This document shows positions 1 to 6,335 of a DNA stretch of 7,607 nucleotides, in pieces (the first letter of the stretch is position 1; each line of letters begins with the position of its first letter). The stretch is from NCBI GenBank assembly GCA_902761265.1, contig CACWJV010000154.1:1-7607 (forward strand). The letters run 5' to 3'. The translations under genes and the position numbers were made by a program. A model generated the notes under the pieces. It was not told where the DNA came from and ran no database searches. It saw nothing but the letters and a program-made list of their open reading frames with translations. The stretch is from Oscillospiraceae bacterium (GTDB lineage Bacteria > Bacillota > Clostridia > Oscillospirales > Acutalibacteraceae).

Positions 1-1
1 G

Positions 2-142
2 CTGAGCACGGCGTGCTATCTGATGGGCGAAGACGCGAGCAAGCCCTTGCTCGAAGCGAACGACGCCGCGGCCGTATTCGTCAAAACGGACGGCACGGTT
101 TCCGTCTTCGGCGACGTGGATTTTACCGCCGATGAAAGCTAA
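2..142 (+). CDS. apbE: FAD:protein FMN transferase (ApbE family), 3' end only
   Basis: Only the last 46 codons are in the window, ending with TAA at 140-142. The fragment opens with LSTACYLMG, which fits the ApbE C-terminal motif (usually DALSTA..VMG, the Asp lying just before the window). It is followed by a short helix and a VFVKTDGTV-type strand, like the family's closing hairpin. ApbE proteins transfer FMN from FAD to a threonine or serine on target proteins outside the cytoplasm; RnfG and RnfD are classic targets, and both are encoded downstream. The stop overlaps the next gene's start by 11 bases, which implies co-transcription and probably translational coupling. The identification rests on a short fragment plus context; the Mg2+ and FAD binding regions are not visible. 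Confidence 0.72.
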   Translation: MSTACYLMGEDASKPLLEANDAAAVFVKTDGTVSVFGDVDFTADES

Positions 143-509
143 AAAGACCTTTTTCCGCTGGGGCGACGGTGTGATCTATTTCGTCCTCGTTACCCTGTGC
201 GCGGTGCTGTTTTTGCTGCCGGTGCTGCAACGGAACCGCGCGCTCACCGCAGTGATCACCGTGGGCGGCGAAACGGTGGAAACGATTGATCTTGCCGCGG
301 TGGATTCGCCCTATACCGTGCAGTACGCCGGGTGTACCATCCATGTGGAAAACGGCGCGATCGGCTTCAGCCACGCCGACTGTCCCGACCGGCTGTGTGT
401 CAAAACCGGGATGCTGCGAACGCCCGGCAGCGCGGCGGCCTGTGTGCCCAACCGTGTGGTCGTTTCGCTGATTGCGAAACAAAAAGCGTTTGACGGGGTG
501 GCCTACTGA
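132..509 (+). CDS. NusG domain II-containing membrane protein
   Basis: This 125-residue protein has a short basic N-terminus (MKAKK), one membrane segment at about residues 13-33 and an extracytoplasmic beta-rich domain. The region 81-113 carries the NusG_II signature: DCPDRLCV (C84, C89), a turn, then CVPNRVVV (C104). Despite the name it lacks the NusG transcription factor core and is not expected to be a transcription factor. Proteins of this family commonly sit beside ApbE, Gx transporter and Rnf or extracellular electron transfer genes in Firmicutes, where the EetA protein is, as I recall, of this type; the biochemical role is unknown. The start overlaps the apbE end by 11 bases with no good Shine-Dalgarno, so translation is probably coupled. 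Its stop overlaps the next start (TGATG). Family assignment is firm, function is not. Confidence 0.85.
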   Translation: MKAKKTFFRWGDGVIYFVLVTLCAVLFLLPVLQRNRALTAVITVGGETVETIDLAAVDSPYTVQYAGCTIHVENGAIGFSHADCPDRLCVKTGMLRTPGSAAACVPNRVVVSLIAKQKAFDGVAY

Positions 510-1072
510 TGAAACGAACCGCTGCGGAAAAAATCGCCCTGCTGGGCGTGTTCGGCGCGCTGGCGCTGGTTCTCGCGTTTTTGGAAAATACGCTGCTGCC
601 CGACGTGCCGCTGCTGCCGCCGGGCGCGAAGATTGGTCTGTCCAACGTCGTCACCGTCCTGTGCGGCGCGCTGTTCGGCGGCGCCGCCGCGTGGTATATC
701 ACCGCCCTCAAGGCGCTGTTTGCGGTTTTGACCCGGGGCGCGACGGCGGGGCTGATGAGCTTTGCCGGCGGTGTGCTGAGCACATTGGCGCTTTGTCTGC
801 TGCTCAAAAAGACAGAAAAAACCGTGTCGTACCTCGGCGTCGGGGTATTGTGCGCGGCGGCGCACAATCTCGGCCAGCTTCTGATGTCGATGGCGCTCAC
901 CGGCAGTTTTGCGCTTTGGCACTACGGAAAATACCTGCTGCTGTTTGCGCTGCTTTCCGGCACGCTCACAGGCCTTGTGCTGTGTGTGCTGCTGCCGCGG
1001 CTCAAACGAACGGCGAGGTTTTCACATATCTTTGCAAATAATCAAAATGCTGAACAAGAGAATTGGAGATGA
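509..1072 (+). CDS. Gx transporter family protein (heptaprenyl diphosphate synthase component I-like)
   Basis: This 187-residue integral membrane protein has about five hydrophobic segments (roughly 8-26, 44-66, 82-99, 107-130 and 142-163). It carries two family hallmarks, PPGAKIGLSNVVTV at 37-50 and AAAHNLGQLL at 116-125. The family is labelled both Gx transporter and heptaprenyl diphosphate synthase component I; its fold resembles ECF transporter substrate-binding (S) components, so a small-molecule transport role is plausible. Association with ApbE, NusG-II and Rnf suggests a part in flavin or quinone supply, but that is inference. Translation is coupled to the upstream gene through a TGATG overlap, with only a weak purine stretch before it. 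The last 18 residues (170-187), polar and encoded by AT-rich DNA, lie outside the usual membrane core. Confidence 0.85.
   Translation: MKRTAAEKIALLGVFGALALVLAFLENTLLPDVPLLPPGAKIGLSNVVTVLCGALFGGAAAWYITALKALFAVLTRGATAGLMSFAGGVLSTLALCLLLKKTEKTVSYLGVGVLCAAAHNLGQLLMSMALTGSFALWHYGKYLLLFALLSGTLTGLVLCVLLPRLKRTARFSHIFANNQNAEQENWR
1065..1069 (+). promoter_or_regulatory. Ribosome binding site of rnfC
   Basis: GGAGA lies 7 bases before the ATG at 1077, inside the end of the Gx gene. It decides the rnfC start: the open frame extends upstream to 909, but that part overlaps the Gx gene and does not resemble RnfC. Confidence 0.75.
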
Positions 1073-1076
1073 AAGC

Positions 1077-2423
1077 ATGAGTAAATTGGTTGACGGCGTG
1101 CTCACCGCGGTGGGTCACGGCCGCGGCGGCGTGGCGGTTGCCCACAACAAAAACACCGCCGAGCTGCCCGTGGAGCGCATGCCGATCCCCGAACGGGTGG
1201 TGCTGCCGATGCAGCAGCACATCGGCGCACCCTGTGTGCCCACCGTCAAGGTGGGCGACAAGGTGGCGGTCGGACAGGTGATCGGCGACACGGACAAATT
1301 TGTCAGCGCGCCCATCCACGCCACGATTTCCGGCACTGTGAAGGCTGTCGGCGACGTCAAGCTCGCCAACGGTCTGATCACCAAGGGCGTGACGATCGAA
1401 TCCGACGGGGAAATGCGGATGTTTGAAGGGTTGGAACCGCCGAAGGTGACGAACAAACAGGAACTGTTTGCCGCGGTACGTGCGTCCGGCCTTGTGGGTC
1501 TTGGCGGCGCAGGCTTCCCGACCCACGTCAAGCTCAACACACCGCCCGACAAGCCGATCGACACGCTCGTGATCAACGCTGCGGAGTGCGAGCCGTATAT
1601 CACGGTAGACTACCGCGAGTGCATTGAAAACAGCAAAAACATCATGGACGGCGTCTATACACTCAAGGAGCTGCTCGGGATCAAAAACGTCATCATCGCC
1701 ATTGAGGACAACAAGCCCAAGGCGTTCAAGAACCTCAAGGCCATCGCCGACCTCGACAACGACCGCGGCGACGAGGTGAAACTGATGGTGCTCAAATCCC
1801 GCTATCCGCAGGGCGCGGAAAAGATGATGGTGCTCTCCGCCACGGGCCGGCGTGTCCCGCCCGGCAAACTGCCGGCGGACGTGGGCTGCATCGTGATGAA
1901 CGTCGGCTCGGCCGCGTTTGTGGCGCGCTATCTTGCAACCGGCAAGCCGCTCATCAGCCGCTCCATCACCGTGGACGGCTCCGCCATCGCCACGCCGAAA
2001 AATCTGCGCGTCCCGATCGGCACCAATATCCAGGACATTATCGATTATTGCGGCGGGTTCAAGGAAGAGCCGCGCAAGATCATTTCCGGCGGCCCGATGA
2101 TGGGCATCGCGATTTGCGACACCAACGCGCCGATTTGCAAGCAGAACAACGCCATTCTCGCATTTGCCGACCGCAAGGGGACTGTCAAGCGCGAGCGCGC
2201 CTGCATCCGCTGCGGCCGCTGCGTGGAGGTCTGCCCGATGAGCCTGATGCCGACATTGATCGAGCGCCAGGCGCGGATCCGCGACGCCGAAGGGCTCGCC
2301 CGCAGCCACACGATGGTCTGCATGGAGTGCGGCTCGTGCGCCTATGCGTGTCCGTCCGGCCGTCCGCTGGTGCAGTATATGCGCCTTGCAAAACAGGTGC
2401 TTCGAGAGGAGGGTGCGAAATAA
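1077..2423 (+). CDS. rnfC: Rnf complex subunit RnfC (NADH/FMN and 4Fe-4S subunit)
   Basis: RnfC is the peripheral cytoplasmic subunit that exchanges electrons with NAD+/NADH. The 448-residue product has the family's usual length. The N-terminal part shows the barrel-sandwich signature LPMQQHIGAPC (43-53) followed by KVGDKVAVGQ (58-67). The nucleotide/FMN-binding core has GLVGLGGAGFPTHVKL (138-153), NAAECEPYITVDYRE (167-181) and YPQGAEK (243-249), as in the Complex I 51-kDa subunit. Two ferredoxin-type 4Fe-4S motifs follow: C376-x2-C379-x2-C382-x3-C386-P and C415-x2-C418-x2-C421-x3-C425-P. The start was chosen for its Shine-Dalgarno and for matching the RnfC N-terminus. It begins 4 bases after the Gx gene ends, and its stop overlaps the rnfD start (TAATG). 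All key residues are present. Confidence 0.97.
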   Translation: MSKLVDGVLTAVGHGRGGVAVAHNKNTAELPVERMPIPERVVLPMQQHIGAPCVPTVKVGDKVAVGQVIGDTDKFVSAPIHATISGTVKAVGDVKLANGLITKGVTIESDGEMRMFEGLEPPKVTNKQELFAAVRASGLVGLGGAGFPTHVKLNTPPDKPIDTLVINAAECEPYITVDYRECIENSKNIMDGVYTLKELLGIKNVIIAIEDNKPKAFKNLKAIADLDNDRGDEVKLMVLKSRYPQGAEKMMVLSATGRRVPPGKLPADVGCIVMNVGSAAFVARYLATGKPLISRSITVDGSAIATPKNLRVPIGTNIQDIIDYCGGFKEEPRKIISGGPMMGIAICDTNAPICKQNNAILAFADRKGTVKRERACIRCGRCVEVCPMSLMPTLIERQARIRDAEGLARSHTMVCMECGSCAYACPSGRPLVQYMRLAKQVLREEGAK

Positions 2424-3418
2424 TGGCAAAACGACTGACTGTTTCCGCGTCGCCGCACGTGCGGTCGCATGAGACCACCACCGGAATCATGCTCGACGTG
2501 ATCTTGTCGCTGGTGCCGGCGCTTGTGATGAGCGCGGTCTATTTCGGCACCCGTGCGCTGGCTTTGGCGGCGGTTTGCGTCGGCACGGCGGTGCTCAGCG
2601 AATATCTTGCACGCAAAATTATGAAACGCGACAACACGCTCGGCGATCTGAGCGCCGTTGTCACCGGTCTGATTCTCGCGTTCAATCTGCCCGCCACGCT
2701 GCCGCTGTGGATGGCGGCGATCGGCTCTGTGATCGCCATCGTCATTGTCAAGCAGATGTTCGGCGGTATCGGCCAGAACTTTGTCAACCCCGCCATCACG
2801 GCGCGCATCATCCTGATGATGTCGTTCCCGTCGGCGATGGCAAAATGGATTGTGCCGTTTTCCTCCGCCTGGTCGCCCGACGCGGTGACCGCGGCAACGC
2901 CGATGGCGATCCTCAACGGCACAACCGACCTTGCCGCGGCAGAGGGGCTGCCCTCGCTGACGCAGATGCTGATCGGCTACCACGGCGGCTCCATGGGCGA
3001 GGTTTGTTCCGTTGCGCTGCTTGCCGGCGCGTGCTATCTGCTGCTGCGCCGCGTGATCTCGCCGGCGATTCCGGTGTCGTTTATCGGCACAGTCGCCGTG
3101 ATTATGCTCATCGCGGGCAAGGGCAACTGGCAGTTTATGGTGTATGAGCTGCTCGGCGGCGGTCTGATCCTCGGCGCGTTCTTTATGGCGACCGATTATT
3201 CCACATCGCCGATCAACCGCAAGGGACGCATCATCTTCGGTATCGGCTGCGGTCTGATCACGTCGGTGATCCGTTTGTTCGGCTCGCTCCCCGAAGGCGT
3301 TTCGTTCTCTATCATTCTGATGAACATTCTTGTGCCGCACATCGAGCGTCTGACGACGCCCAAGCCGTTCGGCTATGAGAAACCGGAAAAGAAGAAAGAG
3401 GAGGCGGCAAAGGTATGA
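2423..3418 (+). CDS. rnfD: Rnf complex subunit RnfD (membrane flavoprotein)
   Basis: RnfD is an integral membrane subunit that carries covalent FMN and is related to NqrB. The product is 331 residues, slightly short but normal for Firmicutes. It starts with the typical SASPHVRSHETTTGIMLDV (8-26) and has multiple membrane helices, with conserved NTLGDLSAVVTGLILAFNLP (71-90), GGIGQNFVNPA (114-124) and GAFFMATDYSTSPI (251-264). The FMN attachment site is most likely T159 in DAVTAATP (153-160), a TAAT variant of the common SGAT motif. ATG at 2423 overlaps the rnfC stop by one base and follows AGGAGG at 2407-2412. The charged C-terminal tail (KPEKKKEE) is probably cytoplasmic. RnfD, RnfG, RnfA and RnfE form the membrane core; ApbE encoded upstream is the likely flavinylating enzyme. 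Confidence 0.97.
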   Translation: MAKRLTVSASPHVRSHETTTGIMLDVILSLVPALVMSAVYFGTRALALAAVCVGTAVLSEYLARKIMKRDNTLGDLSAVVTGLILAFNLPATLPLWMAAIGSVIAIVIVKQMFGGIGQNFVNPAITARIILMMSFPSAMAKWIVPFSSAWSPDAVTAATPMAILNGTTDLAAAEGLPSLTQMLIGYHGGSMGEVCSVALLAGACYLLLRRVISPAIPVSFIGTVAVIMLIAGKGNWQFMVYELLGGGLILGAFFMATDYSTSPINRKGRIIFGIGCGLITSVIRLFGSLPEGVSFSIILMNILVPHIERLTTPKPFGYEKPEKKKEEAAKV

Positions 3419-4008
3419 AAAAGATGAACGCAAAAGATATTTTGCTGCCCACGCTCGCGCTCTTTCTGATCTGTCTGATCGCGACGGTGCTTTTGGCGCT
3501 GACCAACGAAGCGACCGCGGCAAAGATTGACGAAAACGCGGCCGAGACGGCCATCGCCTCGCGTGCCGAAGTGCTTGCCGAAGTGGACGGCGTCAAGGTT
3601 GCGTCCTACAGCGACGACAAAACAGAGGCGAACACCGGTCTTGTCTATAACGAAGGTCTTGACGAAAACGGCAACGTGGTCGGCTATATCTTCACCTCGA
3701 GCGCCAAAGGCTACGGCGGCGACGTCAAGGTGATGACCGGCTATGACCTTTCGGGGACGATCGTGGGCTTTACGATCCTCGACTGCTCCAATGAAACCCC
3801 GGGTCTTGGCCAAAACAGCAAAACGCCCGAATTCATGGGCCGGTTTATCGGCAAGAACGGTACGCTCGAAGTCAATAAGAATTCCAACGACGGCCAGAAT
3901 ATCCAGGCCATCACCGCGGCGACCATCACTTCGAAAGCGGTCGTCCAGGCGGTCAACGAAGCGACACAGGCGGTCAATGCCATGATCGGAGGTGCGGACA
4001 ATGGCTGA
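3415..4008 (+). CDS. rnfG: Rnf complex subunit RnfG (covalent FMN-binding protein)
   Basis: RnfG has one membrane anchor and an extracytoplasmic FMN-binding domain, and passes electrons within the Rnf complex. The product is 197 residues, with an anchor at about residues 10-29 and then the FMN-binding domain: GYGGDVKVMTGYD (99-111), GFTILDCSNETPGLGQ (118-133, holding the ETPGLG motif) and the attachment motif ITAATITSKAV (166-176), where T170 is the probable FMN-linked residue. The motif is TAAT rather than the commoner SGAT. The start overlaps the rnfD stop as ATGA and follows AGGAGG at 3399-3404. Its own stop overlaps the rnfE start by 8 bases. FMN would be attached by ApbE on the outer face of the membrane. 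Confidence 0.96.
   Translation: MKKMNAKDILLPTLALFLICLIATVLLALTNEATAAKIDENAAETAIASRAEVLAEVDGVKVASYSDDKTEANTGLVYNEGLDENGNVVGYIFTSSAKGYGGDVKVMTGYDLSGTIVGFTILDCSNETPGLGQNSKTPEFMGRFIGKNGTLEVNKNSNDGQNIQAITAATITSKAVVQAVNEATQAVNAMIGGADNG
3988..3993 (+). promoter_or_regulatory. Ribosome binding site of rnfE
   Basis: GGAGGT lies 7 bases before ATG 4001, inside the end of rnfG. It favours that ATG over the in-frame GTG at 3992, which would overlap the site itself. Confidence 0.75.
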
Positions 4009-4714
4009 GAAAAAATCGCTTTTTAAAGAGTTCAGTAAGGGCATCGTGATCGAAAACCCGGTGCTGCGGCTGGTGCTCGGCACCTGCCCGACCCTTGCCA
4101 CCACCACGTCGGTGCGCTCCGCGCTCGGCATGGGGCTTGCGGCGTCGATTGTGCTCGTTTGCTCCAATATCGTCATTTCCGCGCTGCGCAAGGTGATCCC
4201 CTCCAAGGTGCGTATCCCGGCGTATATCGTGGTGATTGCGGCGTTTGTGACAATTGTGCAGATGCTGGTCAAGGCGTTTACGCCGGAGCTGGACGAACAG
4301 CTCGGCGTGTATCTGCCGCTGATCGTCGTCAACTGCATCATTCTCGGCCGTGCCGAAGCGTTTGCCGGCAAAAATCCCGTGCTCGCGAGTGCAGTGGACG
4401 GTCTCGGTATGGGCGTCGGCTTTACGGCTGCGCTGTTTCTGATGGGTACGGTGCGCGAAGTTTTGGGCGCCGGCTCGTTCCTTGGCATGAGCATCCCCGT
4501 GCTGTCGCAAAACCCGATGCTGATCTTCATCCTGCCGCCGGGCGGCTTCTTCGTGTTTGGCATGCTGATGGCGTGCGTCAACCGGCTGGCCGAACACCGC
4601 GGCAAACCGCGTGCCGAACTGCGCGGGTGCGAAGCGTGTCCGATGGCGGCAACGTGCAAACTCCACAGCGAAGAAACGCCTGCCGAACCGCAGGAGAAGG
4701 AGGCGACGGCATAA
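4001..4714 (+). CDS. rnfE: Rnf complex subunit RnfE (membrane Fe-S subunit)
   Basis: RnfE is related to NqrD; with RnfA it forms an inverted pair of membrane proteins thought to hold an iron-sulfur cluster in the membrane centre. The 237-residue product has about six membrane helices, with LVLGTCPTLATTT (25-37, C29) and YLPLIVVNCIILGRAEAFA (104-122, C112), the expected cluster ligands. GMGVGFTAALFLMGTVRE (136-153) and the glycine-rich LPPGGFFVFG are also typical. After the last helix there is a cytoplasmic or surface tail with C210-x2-C213-P-x4-C219, then an acidic end rich in Glu and Pro. The start is set by GGAGGT at 3988-3993 and overlaps rnfG by 8 bases. The stop overlaps rnfA as TAATG. 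Confidence 0.97.
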   Translation: MAEKKSLFKEFSKGIVIENPVLRLVLGTCPTLATTTSVRSALGMGLAASIVLVCSNIVISALRKVIPSKVRIPAYIVVIAAFVTIVQMLVKAFTPELDEQLGVYLPLIVVNCIILGRAEAFAGKNPVLASAVDGLGMGVGFTAALFLMGTVREVLGAGSFLGMSIPVLSQNPMLIFILPPGGFFVFGMLMACVNRLAEHRGKPRAELRGCEACPMAATCKLHSEETPAEPQEKEATA

Positions 4715-5310
4715 TGGAAATGACCAAAGGCTTAGTCGCGATTCTGCTCACGGCGATCCTGACGCAGAACTTCGTGCTCTCCAAATTCCTCGGCATCTGT
4801 CCGTTTTTGGGCGTGTCGAAAAAGCTCAATACCGCGGTCGGTATGAGCGCGGCGGTCATCTTTGTCATGGCGCTGTCCACGGCGGTGACCTATCCGATCA
4901 ATCTCTTTCTCGAAAGCAAGGATCTTGCCTATCTGCAGACGATCGTGTTCATCCTCGTGATCGCGGCGCTCGTGCAGCTTGTGGAGATCATCCTCAAAAA
5001 ATACATCCCGGCGCTCTACAGCGCATTGGGCATCTATCTGCCGCTGATCACGACCAACTGCGCCGTTTTGGGCGTTGTGATCCTCAACGTGGACAACGGC
5101 TACGGCTTCGCCCAGTCGATGTTCAACTCGGTCGGCGCGGGCCTCGGCTTCATGCTTGCCATGGTCATGTTCGCCGGCGTGCGCGAGCGTATGGAATCCT
5201 GTGACATCCCGAAGTTCATGCGCGGGCTGCCCATCACGCTGGTGGCGGCGTCGCTGGTTTCCGTTTCGTTCCTGGGCTTTACCGGGATCGTGGAAAACAT
5301 TTTCGGTTAA
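4714..5310 (+). CDS. rnfA: Rnf complex subunit RnfA (membrane Fe-S subunit)
   Basis: RnfA is related to NqrE and is the partner of RnfE. The product is 198 residues with about six membrane helices and strongly conserved motifs: ILTQNFVLSKFLGICPFLGV (15-34, C29), YLPLITTNCAVLGV (108-121, C116) and GAGLGFMLAMVMFAGVRER (143-161). C29 and C116 are the expected cluster ligands, matching C29 and C112 of RnfE. ATG 4714 overlaps the rnfE stop by one base and follows AAGGAGG at 4697-4703; a second in-frame Met at residue 3 is a possible alternative. The stop is 15 bases before the rnfB start. Nothing is unusual in the protein. Confidence 0.97.
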   Translation: MEMTKGLVAILLTAILTQNFVLSKFLGICPFLGVSKKLNTAVGMSAAVIFVMALSTAVTYPINLFLESKDLAYLQTIVFILVIAALVQLVEIILKKYIPALYSALGIYLPLITTNCAVLGVVILNVDNGYGFAQSMFNSVGAGLGFMLAMVMFAGVRERMESCDIPKFMRGLPITLVAASLVSVSFLGFTGIVENIFG

Positions 5311-5316
5311 GGAGGG
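5309..5316 (+). promoter_or_regulatory. Ribosome binding site of rnfB
   Basis: AAGGAGGG starts in the rnfA stop codon and sits 9 bases before ATG 5326. It is the strongest evidence that rnfB starts at 5326, in a frame different from most of the gene. No comparable site precedes the in-frame GTG at 5399. Confidence 0.8.
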
Positions 5317-5325
5317 CGAAGCGAT

Positions 5326-6142
5326 ATGACACAGATTCTCATTCCCGTCGTCCTTGTGGCGGCCATCGGTCTGATCGCGCGCGGGGCTGGGCCTTGCGGT
5401 GGCGTCGATCGTCTTTGCCGTGCCGAAGGACGAAAAGGCGGAGGCCGTGCGCGAAGTGCTGCCCGGCGCCAACTGCGGCGCCTGCGGCTATTCCGGCTGC
5501 GACGGCTATGCCGCGGCGCTTTCCAAGGGCGAAACCACGGAATGCAACAAATGTACCCCGGGCGGCAACGACGTTGCCAAACAGGTGGCGGCCATCATGG
5601 GGATGGAAGCCGGCAATATCACCCCGCAGGTGGCGGCGGTCATGTGCTGCGGCAACGCCCAGAATGTGGAGGAAAAGCTCGACTACAGCGGCGTGCGCTC
5701 GTGCAAGATTGCAACCCAGCTTTTCGGCGGCCCCAAAACGTGCGTCCACGGCTGCATCGGTTTCGGCGACTGCGTGCGCGTGTGCCCGTATGAAGCGATC
5801 TTCATCTGCGACGGCGTGGCGCGCATCAACCCCGACAAATGCCGCGCGTGCAAGCTGTGCATCAACACCTGTCCGCGCCATCTGATCGACCTGTTTCCGC
5901 TCGACACCGTCAAGGCGGCGGTGCTTTGCGTCAACCACGACAAGGGCGCACAGACGCGCAAACAGTGCAAGGCCGGATGCATCGGCTGCATGAAGTGCGT
6001 GAAGGCCTGCGAACACGGGGCGGTCACGGTAGAAAACTTTTGCGCGAAGGTGGACTACGACAAATGCGTCGGCTGCGGCAAATGCCACGAGGTTTGCCCG
6101 ATCGGCTGCATTGATCTGTATGAAATCAAGAAGCACTTTTAA
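5326..6142 (+). CDS. rnfB: Rnf complex subunit RnfB (polyferredoxin), with a frameshift near its N-terminus
   Basis: RnfB accepts electrons from reduced ferredoxin. Reading from ATG 5326 gives the expected membrane anchor MTQILIPVVLVAAIGLIA, then leaves the RnfB frame; from about 5384 the next frame resumes it with GLGLAVASIVFAVPKDEK. With one base removed the protein would be about 271 residues, normal for the family. The intact part holds the N-terminal Fe-S motif CGACGYSGC (5474-5500) and a cysteine-rich region with CVHGCIGFGDCVRVCP, CRACKLCINTCP, CKAGCIGCMKCVKAC and CVGCGKCHEVCP, in all 29 cysteines downstream of the shift, enough for about six clusters. The uninterrupted frame without the anchor runs from GTG 5399 to 6142, but that GTG has no ribosome binding site and lies inside the anchor. 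The 0-frame product would end at 5793. It is a sequence error, a pseudogene or, least likely, +1 recoding. Confidence 0.9.
5377..5386 (+). other. Frameshift site in rnfB
   Basis: GCGCGCGGGG joins the two RnfB frames. Ala-Gly is expected here (GCG GGG, or GCG GCG GGG); there are net one (or four) extra bases. Upstream of it the second frame has a stop (TGA 5372-5374), so the shift must lie between 5375 and about 5386. A GC repeat next to a G run is a typical place for slippage or a base-calling error. Confidence 0.8.
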
Positions 6143-6172
6143 AAAAGAACCGGCTGCGGCCGGTTTTTTTTT
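6141..6172 (+). terminator. Rho-independent terminator of the rnf operon
   Basis: A perfect 7-bp stem (6148-6154 with 6159-6165, AACCGGC/GCCGGTT) with a TGCG loop is followed by an unbroken T run to 6172. It begins within the rnfB stop codon. The six A bases before the stem can pair with the T tract, so it could also work on the opposite strand, though no opposing gene is seen here. Confidence 0.92.
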
Positions 6173-6173
6173 A

Positions 6174-6243
6174 GGGCCAAGGGACAAGCGACAAGGCATC
6201 AGTCAACAAGTTGTCAGTCGTCAGTTATCAGTTATCAGTCAAT
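6174..6243. repeat. Degenerate 7-base tandem repeats, first block
   Basis: From 6174 the sequence can be read as ten consecutive heptamers. Early units are GGGCCAA, GGGACAA and GCGACAA; later ones are AGTTGTC, AGTCGTC, AGTTATC, AGTTATC and AGTCAAT. The clearest part is 6213-6240, four units of consensus RTCAGTY. No gene or start codon context is seen. It resembles the short tandem heptamer repeats described between genes of some bacteria, but no family can be named from this copy. Confidence 0.7.
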
Positions 6244-6273
6244 AGCAATTATCGACTTCAATTTCCGATCCCC

Positions 6274-6308
6274 GGTTCCTGATCGCTGGTCGCTGGTCGC
6301 TGGTTCCT
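6274..6308. repeat. Degenerate 7-base tandem repeats, second block
   Basis: Five heptamers in a row: GGTTCCT, GATCGCT, GGTCGCT, GGTCGCT, GGTTCCT. The first and last units are identical, the two central ones are identical. The block is non-coding and lies between the rnf terminator and the downstream promoter. Confidence 0.78.
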
Positions 6309-6335
6309 CAATCCCTTTTTTCCTTCCAAAACCTC

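Larger units (their letters stand above)
6173..6308. repeat. Imperfect inverted repeat spanning the heptamer region
   Basis: The left arm 6173-6202 matches the reverse complement of the right arm 6279-6308 at 22 of 30 positions without gaps, counted by eye. The 76 bases between include the RTCAGTY units and an AT-richer stretch (6241-6264). Part of the match follows from both arms having a 7-base period, so common descent as one palindromic element is not proven. Confidence 0.5.

Noticed and set aside
1030..1064. Internal promoter before rnfC
   Set aside because: A TTGCAA-like box exists at 1032-1037 but no acceptable -10 box lies 16-18 bases downstream.
909..1076. Upstream extension of rnfC to 909
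   Set aside because: It overlaps the Gx gene, does not look like RnfC, and the ribosome binding site points to 1077.
1002..2429. Long open frame on the - strand (475 codons) opposite rnfC
   Set aside because: It mirrors rnfC in high-GC DNA, is rich in Arg, His, Asp and Ala with no recognisable domain, and rnfC itself has full motif support.
3373..4659. Long open frame on the - strand (428 codons) opposite rnfG and rnfE
   Set aside because: It crosses two well-supported genes, has low-complexity composition and no family motif.
5399..5401. GTG as the true rnfB start
   Set aside because: No ribosome binding site, and it would remove the membrane anchor that is encoded intact, though out of frame, just upstream behind a perfect site.
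5339..6199. Open frame on the - strand (286 codons) opposite rnfB
   Set aside because: It runs through the terminator hairpin and mirrors the cysteine-rich rnfB; no independent support.
6213..6308. CRISPR array
   Set aside because: The repeats are 7-base units in direct contact, without spacers or cas genes.
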